Shown: positions 33,801 through 46,576, counted from the first letter of the stretch. The stretch is DNA of 64,000 nucleotides from Porphyra umbilicalis (GCA_002049455.2 KV918799.1:167140-231139); one strand, 5' to 3'. Program-made: numbers and translations. Notes: generated from the sequence alone by a model not told the origin.

Positions 33801-35867
33801 TGAACGACGGAGGCCAACGCCTCGGCCCACAGCTCTTCCTCCGCACCGGCGTCAAGCAGGGCAGCACGCACGCGCTCCATCAGCGCACGGTTCACCCGCT
33901 CCGCCTTGCCGTTCTGCTGCGACTTGTACGGCGCCGTCATCTCAAACGTGATGCCCGTATCCTCGTACCACGCCTTGAGATCGTTCGTGACGTACTCTTT
34001 TGCATCGTCGTGACGGGCACGCTTCACTTTCACGCCCATCAGCGTCTCAAGCTGCTTGATGCGCATCTTGAGCACCTCCCGCGCCATCCACTTTTTCTTG
34101 ATGAGCGTAGCCGTGATGATCCCCGTTGAGTCATGCAGTGGCGTCATAAAGTAGAGGGAGCCACCCAGCGACTCAGTGAGTGGGCCACCAATGTCGGTGT
34201 GCACCAGTTGGCACTTGGTTGTCGCTGTCGACAAGCGGGGGCTGGGCGACTGAACCATCTTGCCGTCCACACACGGCACACACACCGTGCCAATAACGCA
34301 CTTGGCGTCTGCCTCTGACGACGGCATGCCGTCGACCATTGTGGCCGCCCGCTTGAGGTTCTCCAACCCTAAGTGGTTGAACCGACGATGCCAAAGCTCC
34401 GCCTCCCAAGCGATGGGCGTCGATGCCGCGCACGCCGACGCCTTGCCCGGCGTGAACTTGAGCACGAAGTGCTCCAGGTCATTGACCTTGCCGACAACGG
34501 ACGCCTTGTCGAGCACAACGCTCGGATGGACAGCATCCCCGTCGCTGAGGATGTAACAGGCGTCTCCGACGAACACTACCGCACAACGATTGCGGTCAAC
34601 CGCTCGAACCGAGAGAAGGTTGCTGGTCAGGTTCGGCACGAGCATGGCCTCCCCGAGCACCATGCGCGTCCTCGTTTTGCCCTTGCCAACGTCCATGAAG
34701 ACGTGGCCGTGCCTCTTGATGGGTTTCTTTTCGCCGTGGGCCAATGTGACCTCTGCCCCGCATCCAGTCGTCCGGACGGTTAGGCCCTTATCCCCGGCGG
34801 CCCTGTGGTTGGTTGAGCCAGAGTCGAGCACCCAGGTTGATGAACACAGGGAGCTCCTGCGAGCCTTTCTGCTCCCGGTATCGCCGGTAGAAGCAGTATA
34901 GGCCAGAGCGGCACCCGCGTGGGGCCCGCCGCCGTGACCGCCCTCACGGCCACCACCGCCATGCTTGCCCTTGCCCTTGGCCTCGTCCGCTCTCTTCTTG
35001 TGGCAGTCGCGCTGCATGTGTCCCTTCTTGTTGCAGTAGAATTACACGAACGACTTCTTGTCAAACGGCTTCTTAGGCGCTGCCGCCGTAACGGCTTGTG
35101 ACTTGACACTGCCAGAAGGCTTGGAAGCGCCAACAGAAATGCTCCGCTGCTCGACTTGAAGCAGCTTAGCCGTCACGTCCGACATGACGAGCTTAGTGTC
35201 CTTGTTCTCGAACACCGTCCTTAGCATCCCGTACTCTGCCGGGAGCCCGGGTCGGACACGCAGCGCAAGCGTGTTGTCGTCCACCAGGTTGCCGAGCATG
35301 ACGAGCTCGTCCCGGAGCATCTTGGCGCGCGACGAAAACTTGATGATGTTCTCGTCGCCGTCCTTCTTGAAGCTGCTCAGATCGTCCATGAGCCGCAGCA
35401 GCTGCGCGGTGTCTCGCGCCTCGAACATGACCTTGAGCGCATCCCACGCCTTTTTGGCCGTGTCCACCGACGTGACCGTGTTGAGGTGCACGGGCTTGAC
35501 CGACATCTGGATGGTCGCCAGCGCCGCCTCGTTCATGGCGTCCCACGCGTTGACCACCGGATCGGACTTCTTGTCGTCGGACGAAGATGCCGGTCGGTCC
35601 GTCACGACCGCCGCTCAGAGCTTGTCCTTCTCGAGCTGCGCACGCTGGTACGCTGCCCACACCTTGTAGTCGTCATCCAGCTGCGCAAACCGCGGGCCAC
35701 CATAGCGGCCGTGGTCTGCCATGTTGACGAACTCCGCGCCGCACAACGCCGCACAGCGCCGCACTCACGACGTACGGAGCAGAACACGCCCGCCCGACGC
35801 CGGAACACACCGCGATCCCAGCGACGTCGTCTCACCAGCGACCGCAGGGAAAACGACGGTTACCACC

Positions 35868-36447
35868 AGGCCCTGTCATAAGTATCCTTTTCAGCTTCGG
35901 GTACGGTATATACAAATCTTTGAATTCAAGTACCAGTGCTGGCCACGTATATCTTGACGTGTATTAATACGAAATATACCTTGGAAATACGGGTACAAAT
36001 CAATTCCGAAATTGATTGACTTGGAACAGCTACCGACCTCTAGCAGCGCCAATCGCCTACTTTTCCCGAGCATGTCGGATCCGTTCCGTCACGTGAGTCA
36101 TCCTGTTCGCGGCGTTGTCAACGGCTCGCGTGAGAATTCTAACGGGTGCCCTTTCGCGAGCACACCCCGGTTCGGAGAATCCATTCCAACCAGAACCGTT
36201 TTCGTATTTAAGTCAAGTCCAAAGATCACCTGGTACTTAGCGGAGGTGAAATGACATAATTGCATTCGAAATGCGCGCTCTTCTGGCTGTAACTCCGCTG
36301 TCGGTCGTAATTGACAGATACCCACGGCTACATACTCAATTGTTGATTTGGGTGTGGGTGCCCGCCGCCTTGCGGCCTACGGGCAGGGGAGTTCAGACAC
36401 TTACTCCTGTAAAAACACCTACTCACAGTATACGTATGGTAGGGCCT
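35868..36447. mobile_element. 580-bp Mutator-like MITE, copy 1 (in the Copia-1 leader)
   Basis: The ends are imperfect inverted repeats (AGGCCCTGTCATAAGTAT and, inverted from the other end, AGGCCCTACCATACGTAT). A perfect 10-bp duplication GGTTACCACC lies at 35,858-35,867 and 36,448-36,457. The length equals that of copy 2. Duplications of 9-10 bp point to the Mutator (MULE) superfamily. Non-coding. It sits between the 5' LTR and gag of Copia-1, so it is younger than that element. Confidence 0.85.
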
Positions 36448-36479
36448 GGTTACCACCAGCAACAGCTGGGCCCATATCC

Positions 36480-36878
36480 TGTGGAGTGAGCGGTAGTTGG
36501 GTGGATGCGTTGCTTTTCTCGAGAGCGGTCTGAAGAGCGAGGCCAGCGGGCTTTCAAACCCTCCGTGTGCCTCTCTCGCCACGTTCGGCATGTGCGCCCC
36601 CCCGCCAGCGCAGTGCTCCCCCCCTTGGAGCGTAAATGCTATCACCACCACACAAATCGCGACGCCCCTCGATGACCCCACGAGAATCACCCCAAGCTCA
36701 GCTCCAAAACGAGCTGCCCTTAATATACAAGTTCAAGTAATTACATCACAAACATACAGCAATGCCTGACAATGGCACAGCCCAACAAGCCGATGACCGC
36801 ATAAGTTCTCACGAAATTAGCCAGGAAGTCCGCGGTAGCTCCGACTTACTTACACGGGTATGGAGGCTTGCCTCAACA
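36480..36878 (-). repeat. Copia-1 5' LTR
   Basis: 399 bp, same orientation and length as 29,143-29,541. An AT-rich motif (TTAATATACAAG) lies inside. On the minus strand the LTR ends CTCCACA and is followed by GGATATGGGCCCAGC, a possible primer-binding region; GGGCCCAG also follows the 5' LTR of Copia-2. Confidence 0.85.
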
Positions 36879-36883
36879 AGCAC

Positions 36884-38409
36884 CGGTAGCGGCCACTTAC
36901 ACGAGGTGGTACTCGCCATTTCCGACCGGCGCCCCAACTGGGTGCCCCTCTCTTCTGGCTGACCGCGCTGTCTGTGGTAGCGGGGGTGTTTTCATCCTGC
37001 GGCGCCTTCCGCATCGCTGTTATTCTCTGCTTATAGCCACTTTGCAGCGGACACATCTGCAGGCGACGGGTTGAGTACGGCGTGTTGCCAGAGCTGGCCG
37101 CGGTTCCGTCGTCGGAGAATGTGTCCTAGGTGAATTTTTGGTTCCTTCTTGGCGTCACATTGGCGACATAACGCGGTCGAGTGTCGCCATTGTGTCGCGC
37201 AGGCGGGCGAACTGTGTCGGAGACGGGAGCACCATGGGAGCACGCCGGTAGCGGATAAGCATCAGGCCGTGCCGGATACAGGACAGACTCACGCTGGCCT
37301 CGAATGCACTTAAGAGCGGAGTTCTTGAGCATCTACCCAGTCGTGTATTGATGAAGACTTGTTGCGACTTATGACACACTCAAAACAACTACGTATCTAT
37401 GCACGCGGACTCTTCAAGTGCATCGCACCGAGAACGCATGAAGAGCTCGGGCCAGTCACGTCGCAGACGTCAGCCAGACACACTCATCGTGTCTGTCCGA
37501 ATGGCCCACAGCGTCAAACGAGAGTCGGTTAGAATGATTACAGGGCCTCCCAGACGCAGTGAGAGGGACCCGAGAAAGCAGTCAAAGATGCAGGTCATGA
37601 TGTGGCCACCGAGCACGCGACTGGTATCAAAGCCGGGCACAGGGCAACAGAACAGTGAGCCGCGGGTAACGGGCCGAGTGTTGTCTCGTTACCCGTGGCG
37701 CGCGCACGACGCGGCGGCGGCACGGCGGTCATGGACTCGAGGATCTCGCGCGCGACCATTCAGCGTGCACTCTTGACCGCCGCGAGTGATCCGCGCTGGC
37801 ATGAGGTCCCGCGACCGCGCCGGCTCCGCTGCCGCGCCCACCCCCATTCCCACCCCCATTCCCACCCCCAACCCCACCCCCATTCCCACCCCCTCCCCCA
37901 CCCCCACCGCCAGCACCGCCACCGCAACGACATTTGGCCCCGCGACGGTGGCCAACGCCGCCGGTGACGCCGCCGCTGCCGCCTCCTGGCCCGCGAGGAG
38001 AGCATCCGCCGGAGCCCGGAAGAAAGAACCGTCGCAGTTGCCCCCGCCACAGCGCGCGCCGTCGCCGGCGTGACAAAAGCGGCCCCAATAGGCGCCTCCG
38101 GAGCACGTCACCGGCAGCGGGCGCCGTCCATACTGCCAGTAGTCTTGCCGGCAGAGCCGTGACCGTAGCCGTCGCTGCCGGAGAGTGGCATTGCGCACCG
38201 CCACGAGGGAAACTGGCATGCGCGGGAGCATGAAGGCGGCGGCATCCCCCGGAGCGTCGCAGCTGCTGCCATCTCTGTCGGTCCTACGTCAGCGACCGCC
38301 GTCGCTGCCATCACCGCCGCTTCCGGCAGCACCCACCGCGTGCCCCACGGCCGACGCCTCAGCGCAGCAGCGGGCACCGGCGCTGCTGCCAATTCTCCTT
38401 CCGGCAGTG
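36884..38409. other. Intergenic, with a C-rich microsatellite
   Basis: No gene that I can defend. The stretch at 37,838-37,910 is a C-rich array of about 12-bp units (CCCCCATTCCCA). The flanking GC-rich sequence is open on both strands. It ends at the duplication flanking MITE copy 2. Confidence 0.45.
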
Positions 38410-38419
38410 CCACCACGGC

Positions 38420-38999
38420 AGGCCCTGTCATAAGTATCGTTTTCAGCTTCGGGTACGGTATACACAAATCCTTGAATTCGAGTCCGAGTGCTGGCCACGT
38501 CTATCTTCACGTGTATCAATACGAAATATACCTTGAGAACACGGGTAGGAATCAATTCCGAAATTGATTGACTTGGAACAGCTGCCAACCTTTAGCAGCG
38601 CCAAGCGCCTTTTTTTCCCGAGCATGTCGGATCCGTTCCGTCACGTCAGTGATCCTGTTTGCGGCGTTTTCAACAGCTCGCGTGAGAACTCCAACGGGCG
38701 CCCTTTAGCGAGCACACCACGGTTCGGACAATCCACCCCAACTAGAACCGTTGTAATATTCAAATCAAGTCCAAAGATCAACTGGTACTTAGCGGAGGTG
38801 AAACGACATAATTGCATTCGAATGGCGCGCTCTTCTGGGGTTAACTCCGCTGTCGGTCGTAATTGATAGATACCCACCGCTACCTACACAGCTGTTCATT
38901 TGGGTGTGGGTGCCAGCCGCATTCCTGCCTACGAGTACGGGAGTTCAGAGACTTACACCTGTAGAAACACCTACTCACAATATACGTATGGTAGGGCCT
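38420..38999. mobile_element. 580-bp Mutator-like MITE, copy 2
   Basis: Direct-orientation partner of copy 1, the same 580-bp length, roughly 88% alike by eye. It starts AGGCCCTGTCATAAGTAT and ends GTATGGTAGGGCCT. Its flanks, CCACCACGGC (38,410-38,419) and GCACCACGGC (39,000-39,009), match in nine of ten bases, an independent target duplication. Confidence 0.85.
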
Positions 39000-39009
39000 G
39001 CACCACGGC

Positions 39010-39476
39010 CGCAGCCGGAGTGTGGCAGCGTCCACCGCCGCCGTCACGGAGCGTGGCAGCGGCCAACACCGCCGCCACCACCGCCGCCACCGCCGCCGTC
39101 ACCACCACCAGTGGCGGCACCGCCGCGTTCTCCACGGCCACAGCCGCACGGCGCGGCAGCGGCCACCGCCGCCGCCACCGCCGCCGCCACCGCCGCCGCC
39201 ACGGAGCGTGGAAGCGGCCACCACCGCCGCCACCGCCGCCGCCACCGCCGCCGAGACCACCACCGGTGCCGGCAACGTAGCGTCCTCCACGGCCACAGCC
39301 GCACAGCGCGGCGGCGGCCACCGCCGTCGCCACCGCCGCCGCCACCGCCGCCGCCATGGAGCGTGGCCGCGGCCACCACCGCCGCCACCGCCGCCGCCAC
39401 CGCCGCCGCCGACGCCACCGGTGCCGGCAACGTAGCGTCCTTCACGGCCACAGCCGCACAGCGCGGCGGCGACCAA

Positions 39477-39507
<31 letters not shown>

Positions 39508-39790
39508 ACCGCCGTCGTTACGGAGCGTGGCACTGGCCACCACCTCCGCCACCGCCGCTGCCACCGCCGCCGCCACCACCGCCGCCACCGCCGCTGCCTC
39601 CGCCGCCGCCACCGCTGCCGCCACCACCGCCGCCACCGCCGCCGCCACGGAGCGTGGCACTGGCCACCACCGCCGCCACCACCGTCGCCGCCCGAACCGC
39701 CGCGGCCCCCATGGCCACTGCCGCAGAGTGTGGCAGCGGCGACCGCCGCCGCCACCGCCGCCGCCACCGCCGCCCTGGTCGGGCTTGCGT
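39010..39790. repeat. CCG/CCA minisatellite, period about 155 bp
   Basis: Runs of CCGCCGCCACC are punctuated by CGGAGCGTGG (near 39,047, 39,200, 39,356, 39,520 and 39,646) and by CCACGGCCACAGCCGCA (near 39,134, 39,289 and 39,446), giving a higher-order unit of about 155 bp. All frames are open with Pro/His/Arg or Gly/Ala tracts, so coding is not supported. Confidence 0.75.
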
Positions 39791-40056
39791 GCGGACCGAG
39801 GCAGGAAAATGACCGCGGCAGCTGCCGAGAAGACGAAGACACGACTAAGGCGGCTATCGTGGCCGCCTTTCCTGCAAAGAGGAACAAATGGGCACGCGAC
39901 GCTCACACCACGCGGACGATCGAGAGCAGAGTCCAGCTCCTGATACGCTGCTTAGTAAGCGCACAAATGCACCCCAAGCACCACCACAAATGACCAGTAG
40001 TGCAAATCGACACTCTCCTACTGGCGACCATCCCGCAGGATCAATAGTAACAAACA

Positions 40057-41938
40057 TCAAGCAGGCCTGCGGCGACGCTTGGCAGATCGATCGCGGCGGT
40101 CGCCCGCCGTCGCATCCGACAGCGCGGAGTCGCTCGCTCCACTAGCGTCGTCCATCGACGATGCTGTCTCGCGCCGTCTTCTTGGCAAAAGCGACTCTCC
40201 CGGGACGTCACCGTCGTCCTGCAAGGGCTTCCGTCGACGGTCGGCACGCTCGTCGGCCGACGAGGACTCGATCTCGTTGACCATGGCATCCTCGTCGTCC
40301 GTCTTCTCGTCGATGCTGGGGTCACAGATGAGGTCCATCATGACCCGCACCCGCTCGATCCTTGCCAGCTCTTTCGCAGAGGAGTCCTGCGCGGCCGTCA
40401 GGTCGAGGCTCTCCCGCTCCGCCAGCTTCTCCCTGTCGTCCCCGATGTCGAGTTTAAACTATGAAACCCACACACAGCCCGAGCGGACAGCGTCGCCGAC
40501 GAGGAATTCAAGTTCTTAGGCGAACACCGCGCGGTGCCACTTCTGGTGCGACTGCTGGTCCTTCTGGACCTTCTCAGCGCCAAAGGCCATGTTCATGAGT
40601 TCCATGAGGATCTGTGTTCTTGGAGCACATGTGAGTGTGAGAGAAGGAACGGCATGCAATCGATCGATGGCAGGCACGGGAGAGGACAAGGAGAACACAC
40701 AACCGCAAAAGGGTCAGTACTCGTCGCAGGCATCATCCACAGGATAGACAACATGCACCGCGACGAAGCATCCGAAGCCGCCCCAAGATCTTTCCAGTCT
40801 AAGGATGGGAATGAACATGGACCTTAACAGATATCCACGCGAGCTGCGCTCTCGTTGCAACCAACCGATCCGCATCGACTTGTACGCCAGTGCCCCCGTC
40901 CTTTTTCTCCAACCGCACACGGCCGGGCGTCGCGGCCGTCCTGCCAACTTTGTTCTTGAAGGCTCGGTACGCCTCGACAAACCCCTTGCGGCCGCGCACC
41001 GTCATCAAGTAGCGGCGGCCACAGAGCCACCACTTCGCCTCCTCCGACTTGGTGGTCAGGGGCACCACTGCCACCCCATCATCGTCCTCTTCTCTCGTAT
41101 TCACGGGCGCGTCGAAGGCGGCGCCCGCCGACCACGCCTTCACCACTGTCCGCCCAATAGAGTGGTGGACGTTAGAGCGCGCGCAACAGCAGATGCCTCG
41201 AATGAGGTCGTCAAGTCTGATACGGCGCTTGCGTGGTGCGGTCGCGGGAGCTGGCGGCGTCTGCGCTATGTCATCCGCTGCAGCGGCAGCTGCTGCGGCG
41301 CCAGCAGGTGGCCCGGTGGGCGACGTGGCCGCGACGGGCTTGGCGACTGTCGGCGTCCTTCCCTGTTTCGGCGGCAGGCGCTTGGTGAGCAGCCATTTGA
41401 CCTGCTGCTTAGAGCACCCAAATGTGCGCTCGATAGCCTTGCGAAAAAGCACGGCCGAGTCGGCTTCGCCGTGGTAGACGTCGTCAGCAAAGAATGGCCG
41501 GTTCATGTAGTGATGCACACGGTCGCGTACAGCGTGGCGGATCGCTGCGCGGAGCAGGAAGTTCTCCTTCAGCTTCTTGGCCGCCTCCCACTCCGGGGGG
41601 ACCGTAATGGAACCAGGACTGCTTCCACCACGAGCGCGTCCACCGCGACCTCCGCCACCATGGCCCCCATCGACGTCCGGACCGGCGAGAGAACCGGCAG
41701 AGGGGAGATGCGCTTGTGTGGGCGACACGTGTGAAGGTGCGGTCGACGGAGGCGCTTTCTCTTCGTCGTCCACCTCATCATCGCCGTGATCAGGTGGCAT
41801 TGACGCAGTTTTGGGTGCTCGGCGCTGCGGCGAGGGGAGCGCCCCTTCGCGTGCCGCCAGAGCGGCACCTGTTGCAGTCGGGGGTGCCACTGTCCTCCTT
41901 GCGCGAGAACCTTTGTGCACTGGGACACGCGCAGCCAT
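40057..41938 (-). CDS. Three-exon gene, hypothetical nuclear-type protein of about 533 residues
   Basis: Exon 1 runs from the ATG at 41,938 to 40,823 (donor AAG/GT), exon 2 is 40,611-40,528, and exon 3 is 40,458-40,057 with its stop. Introns of 211 and 69 nt are GT-AG and keep the frame; across the second join the protein reads KWHRA-FKLDIGDDREKLA without a break. The N-terminus is low complexity and acidic (DDEVDDEEK) with a Gly/Arg tract. The middle is structured (ENFLLRAAIRHAVRDRVHHY, AIERTFGCSKQQVKWLLTKR, RIRLDDLIRGICCCARSNVH). The C-terminus is a charged helix (REKLAERESLDL, ELARIERVRVMMD) ending in a basic run (RRDRSAKRRRRPA), a likely nuclear signal. I do not recognise the family; a DNA- or chromatin-related role is a guess. 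The frame continues upstream of the ATG to the edge of Copia-2, so the 5' end may have been lost or displaced. Confidence 0.6.
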
Positions 41939-42034
41939 GGGACGGTCCGGACGAGCGACCACAAGCGCTTCTGCGTCCGCGACGACGAGGTCAAGGTCGA
42001 CGCCAGGGTCGGCTTCGCCACGTCTGGGGTGTTG

Positions 42035-42448
42035 AAACGCAGTGGGGATAGGGGATGGGGGACCACGGTGAAGTGATTGAGTGGCTTGAGCTTGTGTGTG
42101 TGTGTGCGAACGTGCTTTGTTGGTTGTCCTAAGGTTTGCCGGCCTCTCCCAACTGAGAGCACCTCTCAAATAGTCCCCACCGGCCCAAGTGCTCCCCCCT
42201 CTCGTGCCAACACCAACGCCCACGCCCTCGCACCAAATCGAACCACTCCCCAAATCAAAAACCACTAGAGCAAAGCGAAGATCAAATCCAAAACATGCCG
42301 AAAGTAACGCCCCAAGATCACCCAATACGAATGTGTGCAACTTGACCACGTCTTGCAAATGTACCATGTGGGGTACCATAAGGGGTCACCGACCATCATC
42401 CAACCGCGAACCGCCAGTGGAGTCGGCGACGAGCATCACAGTCCAACA
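42035..42448 (-). repeat. Copia-2 3' LTR
   Basis: About 414 bp and about 98% identical to 46,577-46,989. It contains a GT dinucleotide run (near 42,092-42,104). Read on the minus strand it begins TGTTGGACTG directly after the purine tract. The other edge is uncertain by a few bases. Confidence 0.85.
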
Positions 42449-45400
42449 CTCCTCCTTGCTTGTTGCTGCGGCGGTTCTTGTATTCAGCAAAGCCCCATGG
42501 CCTCGACATGCTTGTCGTGCTTGGTCTTGCCGAGCTCCTTCGTCATCGGGTCCGCCACTATGTCGTCAGCTGCACAGTGTTCCTGTGTCACCTTGTCCGT
42601 CGTGATGACCTCGCATACAAAGTGGTAGCGAATGTCGATGTGCTTCGTGCGCTTGTGCTCGACGGGGTTCTTGGAGAAGTCAATGCACCCGCTGTTGTCG
42701 ACCTTGATGTTGATCGGCCCGCCCGAGATTGCTGTCCGCAGCTCTTGAGATGCCACGCTTTGCACGAGCTTGTTGAGCCAAACAGCTTCCTTGCTGGCCT
42801 CACATAGAGCCATGTACTCGGCTTCCATCGTCGACAGCGCCACCGTCTTCTGCAACTTAGAACCCCAGCTGACAGCTGCTCCGCCAAAAATGAAGGTAAA
42901 GCCCGTCGTAGAACGTCGCGTCTCGTGGTCACCCGCCCAGTCGGCATCACTAAAGCCTTGTAGAGCACAGGAAGAGTTCTTTTCGAAGACCACCCCCTTG
43001 TCCGTCGAACCCTTGACGTATCATAGAACGCGCTTGATCGCCGCCCAATGCTCCTTGCCGTAGCACGAGACAAACCGACTCAGCTTCCCGATGGCGAAGG
43101 CGAGGTCAGGACGCGTCCCGGCCATCAGGTACAGTAGACTGCCGACGGCTTCGCGGTAGGGCAGCGCGTCGTCGCTCTCGTCGGCCTTGAACAGCTTCAG
43201 GCCCACCTCCAGCGGCGTTCCGATCGGGTTGCACTGCGCCATCCCAAACTTCTCAAGCACCTGCGCTGCGTACTTGCCCTACGACAGCTTGAGGGTGCCC
43301 AACGCCTTTTCACGCCTAATCCCTAGCCCAAGGATGACCTTCGCCTCGCCCAGGTCCTTCATCTCAAAACGCTTGTGCAGAGCGTCCTTAATCTTGTAGA
43401 TCGCCGCCAGACTTGATGCCACCAACAGCAGATCGTCGACGTACACGAGGACGATGATGATTTCGCCGTCATCCGTAATGAGGTAGAGGCATGCATCCGG
43501 GTCAGTGTTGTCAAACCCCTGCGACTTGAGGAAGTCGTCGAGCTTGGCGTACCACATCTTGGGGGCTTGCTTCAGCCCATACAGCACTTAGAGGAGACGA
43601 CAAACCTTTTCAGGATACGTCGGATCGACATAGCCGTCTGGCTGCTCCATGTAGACCTCCTCGTCAAGGTCTCCGTTGAGGAAGGCCGTCTTGACGTCAA
43701 TCTGATGTAGCTCCCACCCGTTCGCCGCCGTCATCGCCAGGATGCATCGGATTGTAGTGAACTTGGCCACCGGCGCGAACGTCTCGTTGAAGTCGAGCCC
43801 CTTGATCTGCCGGTTCCCCATGAGGCTCAGGCGCGCCTTGTGCCGCGTCGTGTTGTTCCCGTTTTTGTCAACCTCGTTCTTGACCTTGTAAACCCACTTG
43901 CCCTTCAGCACGCGTCGACTGGCCGGGCGATCCGTCAAGCGCCAAGTCTTGTTCTTGCGGATGGCCTTCATCTCCTCATTCATGGCAATCCGCCACTTAG
44001 CCGATTCTTGCCCTTGTACGGCTTGCACGTACGTCGTGGGCGCCTCGTGAGCAGCCAGGCTCACCGGGCGCCAGTACTCGACAGGTGGTCGCCGCGCTCT
44101 GCCGCTCCGACGCAGCGTGTCTTGAGAGCTGCCACTACCTTGATTGTCGTCCGCGGACTTGTCAGATCCATCGTCTTGCTTGTCGTCCTTGTCGTCCTTG
44201 ATAGCATCTACGTCTTCGCCGTCGCTTGCAGAGCGCAAACCCGTCTCGACTTCGACAACTTCGTCTCCGGGAAGCTCCTCCGCAACATCTGCGACCTCGG
44301 TTTCGTCTGTCTCGGCGAACACGACACTTTGTGCCTCGACGACCTTGCCGTCGTCGAGCATGACCTTGTAGGCCTTGCTGCCGTCGGGATAGCCTAAGAA
44401 GACGCCCTTCGCCGCCTTGTCGCCAAATTTGCCGTCGATATGACTCTTGTGCAGCACGATCCAGCATGTCGACCCAAACACCCGCATGTGGCTTACGTTT
44501 GGCTTATTCCCGGTCCACAGCTCAAAAGGCGTCTTGCCGACGGGAAGCGCTCGGCTGGTGACGCGGTTCTTGATGTAAACCGCCGACTTGATGGCATCCG
44601 CCCGAAGATCCTGATCGACGTCCTTGTGTCGCATCATGGTGCGAACCATCTCCACGAGAACTCGGTTCAGCCGCTCAGCAACCCCATTCTGCTGCGGCGT
44701 GTCGGGCATTGTGGTCTGGTGCGTCGTGCCGTTCTCATCGTGAAGAGCCTTGAATGCGTTCGACACATACTCGCCGCCATTGTCGGAGCGCAGGATCTTG
44801 ATCTTGGTTCCCGTGTGCAGCTGGGCCTCAATCAGCCACTTCTTGTACTCCGAGAGCAGATCGCTCTTCTTCTGCAGGAAGACCACGTCTGTCGAGCTGG
44901 AAAAGTCGTCGGTGAAGGTGCAAAAGTAGAGCGCACCGCCACGCAACGGCTCCGACATTGGCCCGCCCAGGTCCAAGTGCACGAGCTGCAGGCGCTTGGT
45001 CACTCGACCTCCTCCTGCACTAGACATAGGCGTCATAGCCGCCTTCCCATACACGCATGGCTCGAAGACGTCCTTGATCGCCATGGAAGAGCACTTGAGT
45101 CCATCGATGTCCTTTTTCTTGATCACCCGCTTAACGCCAGCCACGTTGGCGTGCCCAAGGCACTTATGCCAGAGCTGAAGAGAGGCCACCGCAGCAATAT
45201 CCGATAGTGGGGCCATGTCCAGGTGGTAGAGCCCATTCTTCCGCTTGCCGCATGCAGAGACCTTGTCGCTAATCTTAATGATCGTCTTACCGCCCTTGAA
45301 TGACACTTCCGCACCACGCTCCTCCAACATGTCGACCGACATGAGGTTGAAGCCCATAGTAGGAACATGGAGTACCTTCTCCAACTTGATCTTGCGCGTC

Positions 45401-46576
45401 TTGCCGTGAACGATTACATTAAGCACGACGGTTCCGACGCCCGCCGTGGCTACGGACCCCTTGTCACTCATCGTGACGCTCCGTCCCGTCGTCGTATGGT
45501 AGTCGTCGAAGCACCCGCGCGTCCAGCACATGTGTGCAGACGCCGCAGAGTCGACAAGCCACGACTTGGAGATGTCATCGGTGTCAGCCGCATTGCCCAC
45601 CAGACAGATGGCGTCGTCGCTGTCGCTACCATCGTCAGCCGCAATCGCGGCCACCTTGTCCTGTCTCTGCTTCTTGGCCTTGAGCTCTGGGCAATCGTGA
45701 GAGATGTGCCCAAACTTATGGCAGTAGTAGCACTCGATCTTGGAGAGGTCACCACGGCGGCCTTGACCTCGATAGTTGGCGCCGACGAGTGCCATGTCGC
45801 CAATGCGCTTCGTCGCCGGTGACTTGTCCGCCTGACGCCGCTCCTCCTGAAGCAAGCGGCTCTTGACAGAGTCGAGGATCAGCTCGTCCTCGCCGTTGGC
45901 GTCGAGAGCCACTAGCAGGTTCTCGTACTTGGACGTCAGCCCGTTGAGGACGCTCATGGCAACGTCCATCTCCGTCACCTCGCCGCCCATGGCCTTGAGG
46001 TTCTCGCCGAGGTTGCGCACGCGGTTGATGTAGCCCAGCATGCCCTCGCCGACGGTCATTTCGACGGTGTAGAACTCGCGTCGCGCCTTTATCATGCTCA
46101 TCAAACTTTTGCGCCGGAAGACACGTTGCAGCGTCGACCACATTTCCGCCGTCGTCTTGCAGCCTGACACGTGCTCGAGCTGCTCAGACCCAGGTGTGAG
46201 CCCGATAATGGCGCTCGCTTTCGTGTCTCGACGCTTCCACACCGCCAACTCGCGGGTCTCCGCGTCCGTCGGCTTGCCGTCTTCGTCAAGCATATCGTCC
46301 AGGTCGTGCAGCGCGAGGACCATCTTAATGCGCTGACGCCACTCGTGGAAGTTCGTCTCCATCAACTTGTCGATCTTGATGCCGCCCATGCCGGCTGCGC
46401 CTTCGTTCATGATGTCTCCTTGTCGTAGCGCCCGACGTTGCCTAGCCGTGCGCCTTGCCCGTCACGTCCCTGAACTACCTTGACCTCGTCTTCTTCGCAC
46501 TTGCCGCGACCGCCGCGACACCAGCTGGCACACCTTGCTCTTGTCACAGCCCCGGCTCTGGGCCCTTAACCTGATA

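Larger units (their letters stand above)
29143..36878 (-). mobile_element. Copia-1: old Ty1/copia LTR retrotransposon, broken, with nested insertions
   Basis: A copia-type element on the minus strand. It is bounded by two 399-bp LTRs (TGTGG...ACA on the plus strand) and a 5-bp duplication AGCAC at 29,138-29,142 and 36,879-36,883. Parts in order: 5' LTR, leader, gag with a CCHC knuckle (about 35.7-34.9 kb), protease (LDSGSTNH), integrase with HHCC zinc site and catalytic core (about 34.4-33.8 kb), reverse transcriptase (about 33.2-32.3 kb), RNase H (about 32.2-31.6 kb), then about 2 kb of extra sequence before the 3' LTR. The LTRs differ by roughly 11-12%, so it is old. Coding is broken in several places (about five or more). 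A Mutator-like MITE sits in the leader and a Harbinger-like MITE in the 3' extra block. Confidence 0.9.

Noticed and set aside
39010-39790. Long Pro/His/Arg-rich open frames on both strands
   Set aside because: They follow from the CCG/CCA minisatellite. All frames are open and the units repeat at the DNA level about every 155 bp.
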